Shown here piece by piece: positions 37,101 through 45,690 of a stretch of DNA of 64,000 nt. Under the pieces are notes generated by a model that had not been told where the DNA came from, did not search any database, and was given only the letters and a program-made list of their open reading frames with translations. A program made the position numbers and the translations under genes. This DNA is from Sphingobacterium nematocida (GTDB lineage Bacteria; Bacteroidota; Bacteroidia; Sphingobacteriales; Sphingobacteriaceae). Position 1 is the stretch's first letter, and every line of letters begins with the position of its first letter. The DNA lies in contig NZ_FUZF01000014.1 of assembly GCF_900168125.1 (NCBI RefSeq), forward strand, positions 62,001-126,000, given 5' to 3'.

Positions 37101-37604
37101 ATGACCAACACCTTCCAATTCAAGAATATAGATTTCTCCTTTACATTACAAGGCGTTCACGGATTTGAAGTGCTAAACATGGCTCGTCGTTATTATGGTA
37201 ATTATGCTGGATCATATAACGTCTTGAAAAGCGCTTCCCAAGGATGGCAATCAGCACAGAGTCCAGGCGATGGAAAATCGCCGATGATAGATCGAAACTT
37301 TGGAGCTTTCCCGGGTAGCAATTTGGTGAATAATGTTACCTCTGTATTTGTCGAAGAAGGTTCTTATTTGCGACTACGTAACGTTACTTTAGGATACAAA
37401 CTACCCGCTTCGATTGTTCGGTCAATAGGTATAGCACAGGCTCGGTTGAGTTTTACGGTGCAGAATGCGTATACCTGGACCGATTATGAAGGCTATAACC
37501 CTGAGGTTAGTATACAAGGAGGTAGTACGCTAGTTCCTGGTGTAGATGCAGGCGGTTATCCACTAGCCCGCACGTTTATGTTCGGTTTAAATATTGGCTT
37601 CTAA
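34131..37604 (+). CDS. SusC-like TonB-dependent glycan importer with STN signalling domain
   Basis: An 1157-residue outer-membrane receptor. After a long signal region (about 1-45, with FQVSAHSFSQ at its end) come an STN domain (about 48-115), a carboxypeptidase-regulatory-like domain (about 135-215), a plug (about 215-345, with VVVGYGVQQRKDVTGSISS and VRIRGAGSLSAGNDPLYVIDG) and a barrel ending in FGLNIGF. The STN domain marks it as the sensor partner of the FecR/ECF pair just upstream. A second Met at residue 24 could be the true start. With SusD it imports oligosaccharides across the outer membrane. Confidence 0.95.
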   Translation: MNFNVYGKIRMYFGVILFKQILVMKLIILLTIVSCFQVSAHSFSQTITLTTKNMPLEKALIAIGKQSNHYFFYKYNELKDAAPVSLELRNVTLDEALKASFKGQGFTYTIDNKTIVVNKVGITPRTTTPVQPAEIKGSVLDEQGKPLQGASVKIKGTNLGAVTDARGLFSIATDQTKITLLVSYTGYQIREVVVVDRTNVIVSLREENQNLNEVVVVGYGVQQRKDVTGSISSMNSEKIKNQVVVSLDNAMAGQMAGVQVSQATGAPGGGSSVRIRGAGSLSAGNDPLYVIDGFPITNDFNQSNNPLNTINPSDIDNIQVLKDASATAIYGSRGSNGVVIITTKSGKSGVSRIDLSINSGVQEVEKYLELLNAREYALYINEARNNAWVNSGPGRSASDPNSVRTNNVMYQLPEMTNNPDALGEGTDWQREIFRSAMMHNYQLNFSGGNEKTKYFLSGGYLDQEGIILNSDLKRFSFRVNVESDVHKRIKVGANLTPSYTFNNLVNAEGNWQGGGIVQSAITAAPFLSPYDGQGNYTKITGLGIGTSEVDNPVKLAKESYFKQGTLRLLGTAFAEVNIMDGLAFKTLVGADVRNFRENVFSPSIVNPNSVNATKVPTATAISSESKNWLAEFTLAYHKKMNKHSIDALVGYTAQKEYIDFSSMAGTNFANDNIKTINAAGLITNALTTQEEWALLSYLARVNYSFADRYLLTATLRRDGSSRFGTDNKWGVFPSVSVGWRLSEEEFLNEVSWLNDLRLRASYGATGNNFISNYGHIGLTGIENYIFGGSGGALINGTRITNIPNSMLGWEKNNQLDIGLETSILNNRFALTVDYYNKKTSDLLLNVPVPTLTGYSTALQNIGKIQNKGLEFTLTSRNLVNAFKWTTDFNLSTNRIKVLALGSDGSPIISRQSTSANAPTHITRIDSEPGSFYGYKVIGVYQDATDIANSPIIVNESKPGQLKFEDIDGDGRITSSDRTILGSPFPDFTYGMTNTFQFKNIDFSFTLQGVHGFEVLNMARRYYGNYAGSYNVLKSASQGWQSAQSPGDGKSPMIDRNFGAFPGSNLVNNVTSVFVEEGSYLRLRNVTLGYKLPASIVRSIGIAQARLSFTVQNAYTWTDYEGYNPEVSIQGGSTLVPGVDAGGYPLARTFMFGLNIGF

Positions 37605-37615
37605 AATTTGACTAC

Positions 37616-37799
37616 ATGAAATATCCATGTAGCAATGGCTACACAAACACGAATGACCGCAAAGCAGCATGCACACCAATTAAAAACAATTCGTGCATAA
37701 TATAATTTGGATATTCCATCCCGACAGGTCGGGACAAGTTAATGACCATTGAAAATCAAACCGAGCCTGCGAGCTCATGAAATAATTGTATACATATGA
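37616..37799 (+). repeat. Leader element copy B, between SusC and SusD
   Basis: The 191-base gap between the two genes is filled by a modular element. It has a 29-codon micro-ORF at 37616-37705 starting MKYPCSNGYTNT, with overlapping hairpins CTACATG/CATGTAG and TGTAGC/GCTACA. Next are a GGATATTCCAT block and the palindrome TCCCGACAGGTCGGGA at 37719-37734. A second micro-ORF (MTIENQTEPASS) starts at 37742, and ATAATTGTATACATATGAA runs into the susD start. The first 39 bases match copy C (minus strand, 60434 downward) at 37 positions. The GAAAATCAAACCGA block is identical to copy A. The ATTCCAT block is one base out of frame with the first micro-ORF. Confidence 0.75.
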
Positions 37800-39259
37800 A
37801 AACTATAAAAAATATCGTTATTATAGGAGCGCTTTCGATATTATCGTTGAGCAGCTGTAAGAAGTTCCTGGATCTTGCGCCTATATCCCAGATGAATGGA
37901 AATAATTTCTATAAAACGCCAGAGGATATGAAAAATGCACTGACTGCTGTATATGGTGCTCTACAGTATCCAGGAATGTACTATTCATCGATGCATGTTA
38001 TTGGCGACTTAAGGTCTGATAACACTTGGATCCCCAATCCAAATGCCGGTGCTAACCTGCAGGAGGTCGACGAGTTTAAAAATAATGCTTTCAATACGAT
38101 AAGCAGTACAACCTGGAGCGCACATTATCAGGGTATACAGGCTGCAAATATTGTAATAGATAAGATTGACGCCGTGAATATGGATGAAAACCTGAAAAAT
38201 CAATATCGCGGAGAAGCTAAATTTTTACGGGCACTCATGTATTTTAACATGGTGCGCATTTTTGGAGACGTGCCATTGGTGCTTGAGGTTATCAATAACC
38301 CACAAGAAGGTTATAGTTATGGTAGAACACCTGCAGAACAGGTATATACCCAAATTGTGACAGATCTCCTTGATGCAGAGGCGGTGTTAAGTTATGAATA
38401 TACTAATGCGGATATTGGCCGAGCTACCAAAGGCGCAGCTATGTCACTATTGGGGAAAGTATATTTGACACAGAAAAAATGGGATCTTGCTGCTCAAAAA
38501 CTAAAAGAGGTTGTTGATCAGACGAACCTAAATAAATACCAATTATTGCCCAGTTATGCCAATGTTTTCGGCATCGCTAATGAAAACAATAAAGAGTCTA
38601 TTTTTGAAGTGCAATTTAAAAAAGGATCCTCAGGCGAAGGTAGCCCGTTTACCAATCAATTTGCACCGATCGGATCTGGTACAGCAGTGACAGCCCTTGG
38701 CAATCCTCTGGGGCAGAATATTCCGACAGACAACATGCATGCAGCTTACGAAGCAAATGATGCAAGAAAGACCCTGTCTATGCGCACGAGCTATATCCTC
38801 AATGGCAATAATGTGACACACAATTATGTGTCCAAGTATTTAGGGGTACCGGCGGCCAACTTAGATAGCGACAACAATTGGATCGTATTACGTTTTGCAG
38901 ACGTGCTACTAATGTATGCTGAGGCCTTAAACGAACAAGGGTATGTTGCAGACGGTCCTGCATTTTCGTATCTCAACCAGATTCGTAATCGCGCAAATCT
39001 ATTGAGCAAGACTAGTAATCATGCTACACCAGCACTTAGGATTTCTGATCAAGCTACTTTTCGATTAGCTATTGAGCAAGAGCGTCGTGTCGAGCTTGCT
39101 TTCGAAGGGCACCGTTGGTTTGATCTTATACGCACTGGACGAGCGGATGCCGTACTGGGATCACTTGGCATGCAACCACATCATGTTCTTTTTCCAATAC
39201 CCAATAGCCAAATAGAGATTAATCCGGGATTGATGACACAAAATCAGGATTACGATTAG
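37796..39259 (+). CDS. SusD/RagB-family glycan-binding lipoprotein
   Basis: A 487-residue lipoprotein (lipobox SLSSC, Cys21) with the SusD signatures: FYKTPEDMKNALTAVYGAL near the start, YRGEAKFLRALMYFNMVRIFGDVPLV in the tetratricopeptide core, and the C-terminal RRVELAFEGHRWFDLIRTGRAD. It caps the SusC barrel and binds the glycan at the cell surface. It follows SusC with a gap holding leader element B, the last bases of which form its start-codon context. Confidence 0.95.
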   Translation: MKTIKNIVIIGALSILSLSSCKKFLDLAPISQMNGNNFYKTPEDMKNALTAVYGALQYPGMYYSSMHVIGDLRSDNTWIPNPNAGANLQEVDEFKNNAFNTISSTTWSAHYQGIQAANIVIDKIDAVNMDENLKNQYRGEAKFLRALMYFNMVRIFGDVPLVLEVINNPQEGYSYGRTPAEQVYTQIVTDLLDAEAVLSYEYTNADIGRATKGAAMSLLGKVYLTQKKWDLAAQKLKEVVDQTNLNKYQLLPSYANVFGIANENNKESIFEVQFKKGSSGEGSPFTNQFAPIGSGTAVTALGNPLGQNIPTDNMHAAYEANDARKTLSMRTSYILNGNNVTHNYVSKYLGVPAANLDSDNNWIVLRFADVLLMYAEALNEQGYVADGPAFSYLNQIRNRANLLSKTSNHATPALRISDQATFRLAIEQERRVELAFEGHRWFDLIRTGRADAVLGSLGMQPHHVLFPIPNSQIEINPGLMTQNQDYD

Positions 39260-39305
39260 CATATAGGTTTTATCAACTGGTAGTTGGTTACGGTGTATCT
39301 TCATC

Positions 39306-39394
39306 ATGAGATACTTTTCGGGATCGACTATCAGTTGTTTCAATCGACATATTCCATACGCCATTGTGTAGTGTGTTTCTAATCATATATACAG
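39306..39394 (+). repeat. Diverged leader element copy D before the BNR-4 gene
   Basis: A 21-codon micro-ORF at 39306-39371 (MRYFSGS...HIPYAIV) is followed by ATCATATATACAGATGAA at the BNR-4 gene start. Layout matches copies A and C: an MKY/MRY start, an ATTCCATA block coding IPY, a quick stop, and an AT-rich tail into the ATG. Base identity is low, so membership is tentative. Confidence 0.4.
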
Positions 39395-40849
39395 ATGAAA
39401 AAAATATTACTTATACTATTCATAGGGTTTGTAAGTAGCGAACTATTTGCTCAAACTATACTTACCTTAAACAAAAAAGACGACGGCTATCGCGGAATAT
39501 GGTATAGCGATCAACCTTCGAACGATCAGTACCGGTTCAAGTATAGCGGAGGTTTGGGGACCTATCCTGCCAATCATTATCCATTTTCTATCTACGTAGA
39601 AAAGGTAAACAAGACATTTTTCTGTTACGGCGCGACGGATAAAGACCAAAAGACCTTATTGCATGCTGTTTCATATTTTGATCATAAGACCAAAATGGTT
39701 CCTCAGCCAACTATCGTTCTGGACAAGAAAACCGATAATGCCCATGATAATCCGGTTATGAATATTGATCAAGAAGGATATATTTGGATTTTTTCGACAT
39801 CACATGGTACTAATGCTCCATCGTATATTCATAAAAGCACAAAGCCGTACGATATTTCTCATTTTGAACAGATATATGCCACCAAAATCCAAGATGGTAA
39901 GTCGGTACCCCTAGATAATTTTTCCTATCTGCAGAGTTGGTACAAAGCAGGGAAGGGGTTCCTTAATCTTTTTACACATTACGATCGCGGGGTGATACCG
40001 GGACAGCCCAAAAAGCCAAGACGGACGATAAGTTTTATGTATAGTGCCGATGGAAAAAGTTATGGAACCTGGAACGACCTAGCTATAATAGAAGAAGGAC
40101 ATTATCAAACCAGTGGAAGTTTTGAAGACAGTATCATCGGCACTTCATTTAATTATCATCCGGTTAAAGTTGGTGAGAACGGGTTAAATTACAGAACCAA
40201 TCTGTACTATTTGGAAACTAGAGATTTTGGTAAAACATGGCAAAATGCTTTTGGCGAAATTGTGGATATTCCTCTTCGCGTTATAAATAATCCAGCTCTG
40301 GTAAAAGATTACGTTTCATCGGACAAAAAGATATATATTAATGATTTGACTTACGATAACGAGGGGCATCCTATTATCCTGTTCGTAACCACCAATGGCT
40401 ATCAATCTGGTCCTGAAAATGGGTCTAGAGAATGGTATACGGCCAGATTTGACGGGTCAGAATGGATCATATTTCCAGTAACATCTTCCGACAATAATTA
40501 CGATATGGGTTCTTTGTACATAGATAAAAAAGGGATATGGCGTATTATAGCTCCCACTGCTCAAGGCCCGCAGGCTTACAATACCGGAGGAGAAATGGTC
40601 TTATGGACAAGCAAAGATCAAGGAAAAAGCTGGAAGGACAAACAGCTAACATTTAATAGTCTGTATAATCATTCCTACGCCCGACGACCAGTGCATGCCC
40701 ACCCTGATTTTTATGCTTTCTGGGCGGATGGGCATGCACGAGAGAAATCTTCTTCGCGATTATATTTTGCGGATCATAAAGGGCGTGTATTTATGTTACC
40801 CACCTCGATGAAACAATCCTTCGAATTTCCCATACCGGTAAAGAAATGA
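39395..40849 (+). CDS. Exported BNR-4 repeat protein, possible polysaccharide lyase
   Basis: A 484-residue protein with signal peptide (about 1-19, LFAQ) and a seven-bladed propeller-type sequence of the BNR_4 group: GIWYSDQPSNDQYRFKYSGGLGTYPANH near the start, then DNPVMNIDQEGYIWIFSTSHG, and YYLETRDFGKTWQNAFGE as an Asp-box. Propellers of this group include lyases acting on rhamnose-glucuronate linkages, which would create the unsaturated glucuronate that the GH88 enzyme of this locus removes. That activity is inferred from fold and context. The His-Tyr pairs in NHSYARRPVHAHPDFYAFW are candidate catalytic or binding residues. Confidence 0.75.
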   Translation: MKKILLILFIGFVSSELFAQTILTLNKKDDGYRGIWYSDQPSNDQYRFKYSGGLGTYPANHYPFSIYVEKVNKTFFCYGATDKDQKTLLHAVSYFDHKTKMVPQPTIVLDKKTDNAHDNPVMNIDQEGYIWIFSTSHGTNAPSYIHKSTKPYDISHFEQIYATKIQDGKSVPLDNFSYLQSWYKAGKGFLNLFTHYDRGVIPGQPKKPRRTISFMYSADGKSYGTWNDLAIIEEGHYQTSGSFEDSIIGTSFNYHPVKVGENGLNYRTNLYYLETRDFGKTWQNAFGEIVDIPLRVINNPALVKDYVSSDKKIYINDLTYDNEGHPIILFVTTNGYQSGPENGSREWYTARFDGSEWIIFPVTSSDNNYDMGSLYIDKKGIWRIIAPTAQGPQAYNTGGEMVLWTSKDQGKSWKDKQLTFNSLYNHSYARRPVHAHPDFYAFWADGHAREKSSSRLYFADHKGRVFMLPTSMKQSFEFPIPVKK

Positions 40850-42375
40850 TGAAACTGTGTTTAGTAGTTCTATGCGTATTTATTTTCTTTTTCATTTCTT
40901 GTTTTAATGAGCGTAAAACTGGTCTTTCAGTATTAGATCATATACAACTGGATAAAACTACATTAAAAGTAGAGGTATTATCTTCAGATATGGATGTTCC
41001 TTGGAATATGCTATTCGGTTCCGATGGTTTTCTCTGGGTAACAGAACAGGGCGGAACTATAAAAAGAATAGATCCAAATACAGGATCTGCCCAATTGCTT
41101 TTGCGTCTTCCAGATGTTTATCGTTATCGTACCCTAGGTTTACTCAGTATGGTGCTCCATCCCGATATGGAAAAAAATCCTTACGCCTACATACATTATA
41201 CTAGGAGAGATGGCGGTGCTTTGGAGTCTCTTTTAGTGCGCTACCAAGTCAAGGAAGATACCTTGATCAAACCAAAGATATTATTGAAGATTCCTGCAAA
41301 TACAGGACATAATGGTTCGCGTTTGGCCATATCTCATGATCACAAGATCCTTTGGGCTACAGGTGATGCACATCATGGCGAATGGGCGCAGGATAGCACG
41401 AGGTATAACGGAAAGATTCTTAGGCTAAATTTGGACGGTTCTATTCCAGATGATAACCCTTATAAAGGCAGCTATGTGTGGGCTTATGGTTTTAGGAATA
41501 TACAAGGGATGGCACTGTCTGATAAAGGGTTAGTATATACATCAGAGCATGGCGATGCTATTGAAGACGAGATTAACTTGGTCATGAAGGGAGAAAATTA
41601 CGGATGGCCTATTATTGAAGGATTTCATGATACAGACGCTGACCGTAAACAGGCATCCAGCAAGAAAATGATAGAACCATTGCGATCATGGACTCCGGTC
41701 ATTGCCCCGGCAGCATTGGCATTTTTCGGTGGCAACCAGATTCCCGAATGGAAAAACAGTTTGTTGCTCGCCACGTTGAAAGGACAGTCTTTACGGATTA
41801 TGAAACTTAGCGACGATGGAAAACGCATCATTGACGAACAGGCACTATTTGAAAATCGATACGGTAGGTTACGATCAATAGCCGTTTCGCCGCAAGGTGA
41901 TTTGTTTATTGCAACCAGCAACAGGGATTGGAATCCATCGAAGGGTTTTCCCAAAGAGCGAGACGACCGTATTCTAAAAATAAGCCCATCGGATAGTAAG
42001 CCTACAGCAGTCTTACATCCCATCCATTTGAAGCAGAAAGATGTTCAAGCTCAAATACAGGAAGGGGCGCAATTGTACACTTTGTATTGTGCCTCCTGTC
42101 ACAAAGAGGACGGAAGTGGAGTGTCTGGAACATTCCCTCCATTAATCGGAGCTGAACTGGTAGTGGGTGACAAAAACAACCTATTAGATATTTTGTTGAA
42201 TGGTCTTTCAGGTGAGATAATTGTCAATGGGCAAAAGTACGATCAGCAGATGCCTGCCTTTTCCTTCCTGCGGGATGAAGAAATTCAAAGAATCGCTAAT
42301 TACATACGTAGTGGATTTGGTAATAATGCAGTTCCTGTTTCCTTATCTGAGGTGAAGGCTAAACGAAATAAATAA
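40846..42375 (+). CDS. PQQ-type sugar dehydrogenase with C-terminal cytochrome c domain
   Basis: A 509-residue exported protein, probably a lipoprotein (FFISC near residue 19). Residues about 40-385 form a soluble aldose/sorbosone dehydrogenase propeller: DVPWNMLFGSDGFLWVTEQGG, TGHNGSRLAISHD, WAYGFRNIQGMAL and SEHGDAIEDEINLV carry the PQQ- and calcium-binding pattern. The C-terminal domain has a haem c site CASCH (Cys415, Cys418, His419) and a likely axial Met in QQMPAFSFL. It should oxidise a sugar to the lactone and pass electrons to the respiratory chain. The start overlaps the end of the BNR-4 gene by four bases. Confidence 0.85.
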   Translation: MMKLCLVVLCVFIFFFISCFNERKTGLSVLDHIQLDKTTLKVEVLSSDMDVPWNMLFGSDGFLWVTEQGGTIKRIDPNTGSAQLLLRLPDVYRYRTLGLLSMVLHPDMEKNPYAYIHYTRRDGGALESLLVRYQVKEDTLIKPKILLKIPANTGHNGSRLAISHDHKILWATGDAHHGEWAQDSTRYNGKILRLNLDGSIPDDNPYKGSYVWAYGFRNIQGMALSDKGLVYTSEHGDAIEDEINLVMKGENYGWPIIEGFHDTDADRKQASSKKMIEPLRSWTPVIAPAALAFFGGNQIPEWKNSLLLATLKGQSLRIMKLSDDGKRIIDEQALFENRYGRLRSIAVSPQGDLFIATSNRDWNPSKGFPKERDDRILKISPSDSKPTAVLHPIHLKQKDVQAQIQEGAQLYTLYCASCHKEDGSGVSGTFPPLIGAELVVGDKNNLLDILLNGLSGEIIVNGQKYDQQMPAFSFLRDEEIQRIANYIRSGFGNNAVPVSLSEVKAKRNK

Positions 42376-43592
42376 TGAAAACAGTAAAAAAGAACATAAA
42401 GCTGTCTGAATGGCTGAAAGGCTTAGTGCCGGGAATAATCATAGCTGCGGTTGTTTTTGGCCCCAGCAAAATGACCATCACATCCAAATTGGGTGCTACA
42501 TACGGCTACAGTCTGGTATGGATCGTCCCGATAGCTATATTCTTTATGGCGATATTTACGGGTATGGGCAGTCGTATAGGCATGCACAATGAGCTTTCTT
42601 TAATACAGCTTATTCGAAAAAAATACGGACGCTGGGCAGTATTGGCGGTAGGAGCAGGCATATTTTCAGTAGCAGCTTCTTTTCAAGCAGGCAATGCTAT
42701 TGGTGTAGGAATATCTATTGCAGAGCCTACTGGAACTTCAGCCCAGATTTGGATTATACTATTTACAGCAGTTGGGGTATCGTTGCTTTTTTTTAAATCA
42801 TTTTATCGCGTCTTGGAAAGATTAATGCTGTTTTTAGTTCTTTTGATGCTATTGTCCTTTCTGATCACCGTGGTTATTGCAAATCCGGATATAACACAGC
42901 TCATTTCAGGTACGATCCCTTCTATACCCGATGGTTCAGAAGTATTGATCATTGCATTTATGGCTTCTTGCTTTTCGATAGTGGGCGCTTTTTATCAAGC
43001 TTATTTGGTACAGGAAAGAAAGAAGTCAGAATCTATCCTTGTCTATCAAGATAAAAGCCTAATAGGTATCATTATGTTGGGTATCATGAGTATGATCGTT
43101 ATGATCTGCGCGGCTTCGATTCTATATCCAAAGCAGATCATGGTCAGTAGTGCTCGTGATATGGCTACCGTTTTACACCCCCTATTTGGAGGGTATGCTT
43201 CGGTCGTATTTCTAACCGGATTATTTGCAGCCTCTTTTTCTTCTTTGGTAGGCAATGCTACCGTTGGAGGATCTTTGCTGGCTGACTCATTGGGTTTTAA
43301 GCAAGGGATTAATAGTTTGGAAAGTCGTATCAGTGTTGCATCGGTTATGCTGATCGGAGCTAGTGTTGCTATTCTATTCGGAGGCTTACCCCTTCAGCTT
43401 ATTGTACTAGCGCAGAGTATCACCATTTTTCTAGTGCCTTTTATCGGCTATATGATATTGAGTATTGCGAGTGATAGCGCAATTATGAAGACTAATAAAA
43501 ATTCCAAAATTCAGAATATAAGTGGTGCTATCGGTCTATTCTTTTTGACCGCTTTAGCAGTCTATAATTTTTACGATATGTTCATTAAATAA
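42375..43592 (+). CDS. Nramp-related transporter with altered metal-site motifs
   Basis: A 405-residue membrane protein with about eleven membrane segments and overall Nramp/LeuT-type layout (GPxxxT near the start, GMGSRIGMHN in the third segment). The usual DPGN of helix 1 is replaced by GPSKMT (residues 29-34), and the MPH of helix 6 is absent from the corresponding ASCFSIVGAFYQAYL stretch (about 197-211). Both motifs supply the metal ligands of true Nramp proteins. So the substrate may be something other than Mn or Fe, perhaps an organic product of this locus. Start overlaps the previous stop by one base. Confidence 0.75.
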   Translation: MKTVKKNIKLSEWLKGLVPGIIIAAVVFGPSKMTITSKLGATYGYSLVWIVPIAIFFMAIFTGMGSRIGMHNELSLIQLIRKKYGRWAVLAVGAGIFSVAASFQAGNAIGVGISIAEPTGTSAQIWIILFTAVGVSLLFFKSFYRVLERLMLFLVLLMLLSFLITVVIANPDITQLISGTIPSIPDGSEVLIIAFMASCFSIVGAFYQAYLVQERKKSESILVYQDKSLIGIIMLGIMSMIVMICAASILYPKQIMVSSARDMATVLHPLFGGYASVVFLTGLFAASFSSLVGNATVGGSLLADSLGFKQGINSLESRISVASVMLIGASVAILFGGLPLQLIVLAQSITIFLVPFIGYMILSIASDSAIMKTNKNSKIQNISGAIGLFFLTALAVYNFYDMFIK

Positions 43593-43605
43593 GATTAACG
43601 CAACT

Positions 43606-44625
43606 ATGGATTACACATTGCAAGAACTGGAAAAGAGATTTGCCGAGCCATCGGTAGATCTGATTGAAGATATAAAAAAGATCAAAGGTGATATTTTGAT
43701 ATTAGGTATAGGAGGCAAGATGGGACCTAGTATGGGCAGGTTGGCCGTGCGAGCCGTCCAAGCTGCAGGCGTTAATAAGCGAATTATTGGAGTGTCACGT
43801 TTTTCAGATCCACGGGTACAGATGGAGTTGGAGCAAGCTGGTGTAGAGACGATATCCTGTGATTTATTGGACGACAAAGCCTTGCAAAGCCTTCCCGATG
43901 CGGATAATGTGATTTATTTGGCTGGTCATAAATTTGGAACCGTTGGCAATGAAAGTTTCACCTGGGCCATGAATGCCTACCTTCCGGGCAGGGTAGCTGA
44001 GCGGTATAAGAATTCCAATATAGTAGCTTTGTCATCCGGGAACGTATTACCTTTTGTGAGTCCTATGTCTGGAGGGGCTGCCGAAGATACGACGCCAGAG
44101 CCCATAGGAGAATATGCACAATCTTGTTTGGGTAGGGAGCGTATTCTTACCTATTTTTCGAATAAAAATAACACCAAGATGCTTATTTATCGATTGAATT
44201 ATGCTGTAGATTTCCGTTATGGCGTGGTGCTGGAAATCGCAAAAGCTGTACTGAACGGCCGACCGATAGATCTGCGTACCGCTATGGTAAATGTTATTTG
44301 GCAGGGCGATGCCAATGAAATTGCACTTCGCTCCTTGTTACATACAGACAGTCCAGCCCGACTTTTAAATGTAACAGGTCCAGAAATGATAGGAGTCGCT
44401 TGGTTAGCCTCCGAGTTCGGCCGATTATTCGGGTTGACACCTGTATTTGTTAATGAACCCGCGAATACGGTGTTATTGAACAACGCATCAGCATGCCATC
44501 GCTTGTTTGGTTATCCGAAGGTTTCTATTCGTGAGATTATAGATATCACAGTAGCTTGGTTACGTCTCGGTGGCGAAGAGTGGGACAAAGCTACTCACTT
44601 TCAGGAAAGAGGAGGAAGCTTTTAA
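43606..44625 (+). CDS. NAD-dependent epimerase/dehydratase-like protein
   Basis: A 339-residue extended SDR-type protein. The Rossmann strand and loop are ILILGIGGKMG (residues 30-40), followed by VSRFSDPR in place of an acidic cofactor selector. The active-site region reads LSSGNVLPFV...EYAQSCLGRE: the Tyr (about 170) is present but the usual Lys of YxxxK is Cys. It may therefore be a variant epimerase or not catalyse the standard reaction. It lies in a tight run of genes between the transporter and a DapA-type aldolase, so a role in converting the imported sugar acid is likely. Confidence 0.75.
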   Translation: MDYTLQELEKRFAEPSVDLIEDIKKIKGDILILGIGGKMGPSMGRLAVRAVQAAGVNKRIIGVSRFSDPRVQMELEQAGVETISCDLLDDKALQSLPDADNVIYLAGHKFGTVGNESFTWAMNAYLPGRVAERYKNSNIVALSSGNVLPFVSPMSGGAAEDTTPEPIGEYAQSCLGRERILTYFSNKNNTKMLIYRLNYAVDFRYGVVLEIAKAVLNGRPIDLRTAMVNVIWQGDANEIALRSLLHTDSPARLLNVTGPEMIGVAWLASEFGRLFGLTPVFVNEPANTVLLNNASACHRLFGYPKVSIREIIDITVAWLRLGGEEWDKATHFQERGGSF

Positions 44626-45686
44626 TGCACAGGTTAACATCTACACTTAAGGAACACCTGCTTCAAGGAACGGTGATTCCCGCACATCCGTTAGCGTTAA
44701 ATATGCATCGAGAGATAGACGAGCAGCGTCAACGTCGGCTCACACGGTATTACCTGGCTTCTGGTGCCGGTGGTATCGCCGTGGGCGTACATTCCACGCA
44801 GTTTGAAATTAGAGACCCTAAGATCAATCTATTGGAGACAGTGCTAGCGTTGGCAGCAGAGGAAGTCGAACACTATGACATGAAAATGCCTTTTCTTAAA
44901 ATAGCTGGAATTTGTGGATCTACGCAGCAAGCCATTATAGAGGCGAAGCTCGCACGTAGGTACGGTTATGATATGGGTTTGCTGAGTATGGGCGGGCTTC
45001 AGGGGGTCACAGAACAGGAAATATTGGAGCGTACAAAGAGGGTCGCCGAAGTCATTCCTGTATTTGGTTTTTACCTACAGCCTTCGGTAGGCGGGCGGGT
45101 GTTTAGTTACGACTTTTGGACAAAATTCGCTGAGATAGAAAATGTAGAAGCCATCAAGTGTGCTTCATTCAATCGATATCAGACATTAGACGTGATGCGC
45201 GCAGTAGCCAATTCTAGCAGAAGTAAGGAGATTGCTATGTATACCGGAAACGATGATAATATAGTTATCGATTTATTGACACCTTATCGATTTGAGGTTG
45301 GTAGTACGCCTGTAGAGATCCATTTTAGAGGAGGACTACTAGGGCACTGGGCGGTATGGACACATAAAGCGGTAGAACTGATGCGCGACATCCAAAATTA
45401 CCGTTTACAGAAGACAACACAGCTATTAGATGAACTTCTTCTAAAAAGTATTCAGATAACAGATGTAAATGCGGCGCTGTTTGATCCATATAATGGCTTT
45501 CACGGCTGTATTCCGGGTATACATGAGGTGTTACGTAGACAAGGTTTACTAGCAGGAAGATGGTGTCTTAATCCCGATGAGGACCTTTCTATAGGACAGT
45601 TAGAGGAGATTGATCGGGTATATATTGCTTATCCAGATTTGCATGACGATGCATTTGTAAGAGATTTTTTAAATAATGAGAAGTAA
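44625..45686 (+). CDS. DapA-superfamily aldolase/lyase
   Basis: A 353-residue protein taken from the ATG at 44625 that overlaps the previous stop by one base; an upstream in-frame Met at 44556 lies inside the preceding gene. The (beta/alpha)8 dihydrodipicolinate-synthase fold is indicated by GAGGIAVGVHSTQ, FYLQPSVGG (Tyr of the family YNxP motif) and VEAIKCASFNRYQ, in which Lys178 is the expected Schiff-base lysine. Members of this superfamily cleave or condense 2-keto-3-deoxy acids. In this context it probably splits a keto-acid derived from an oxidised sugar. It is longer than DapA by about 60 residues at the C-terminus. Confidence 0.78.
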   Translation: MHRLTSTLKEHLLQGTVIPAHPLALNMHREIDEQRQRRLTRYYLASGAGGIAVGVHSTQFEIRDPKINLLETVLALAAEEVEHYDMKMPFLKIAGICGSTQQAIIEAKLARRYGYDMGLLSMGGLQGVTEQEILERTKRVAEVIPVFGFYLQPSVGGRVFSYDFWTKFAEIENVEAIKCASFNRYQTLDVMRAVANSSRSKEIAMYTGNDDNIVIDLLTPYRFEVGSTPVEIHFRGGLLGHWAVWTHKAVELMRDIQNYRLQKTTQLLDELLLKSIQITDVNAALFDPYNGFHGCIPGIHEVLRRQGLLAGRWCLNPDEDLSIGQLEEIDRVYIAYPDLHDDAFVRDFLNNEK

Positions 45687-45690
45687 GGAA

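Noticed and set aside
44556..44624. Upstream start for the DapA-type aldolase at 44556
   Set aside because: It would overlap the preceding gene by 70 bases with a basic, non-homologous extension, while the ATG at 44625 overlaps the stop by one base like its neighbours.
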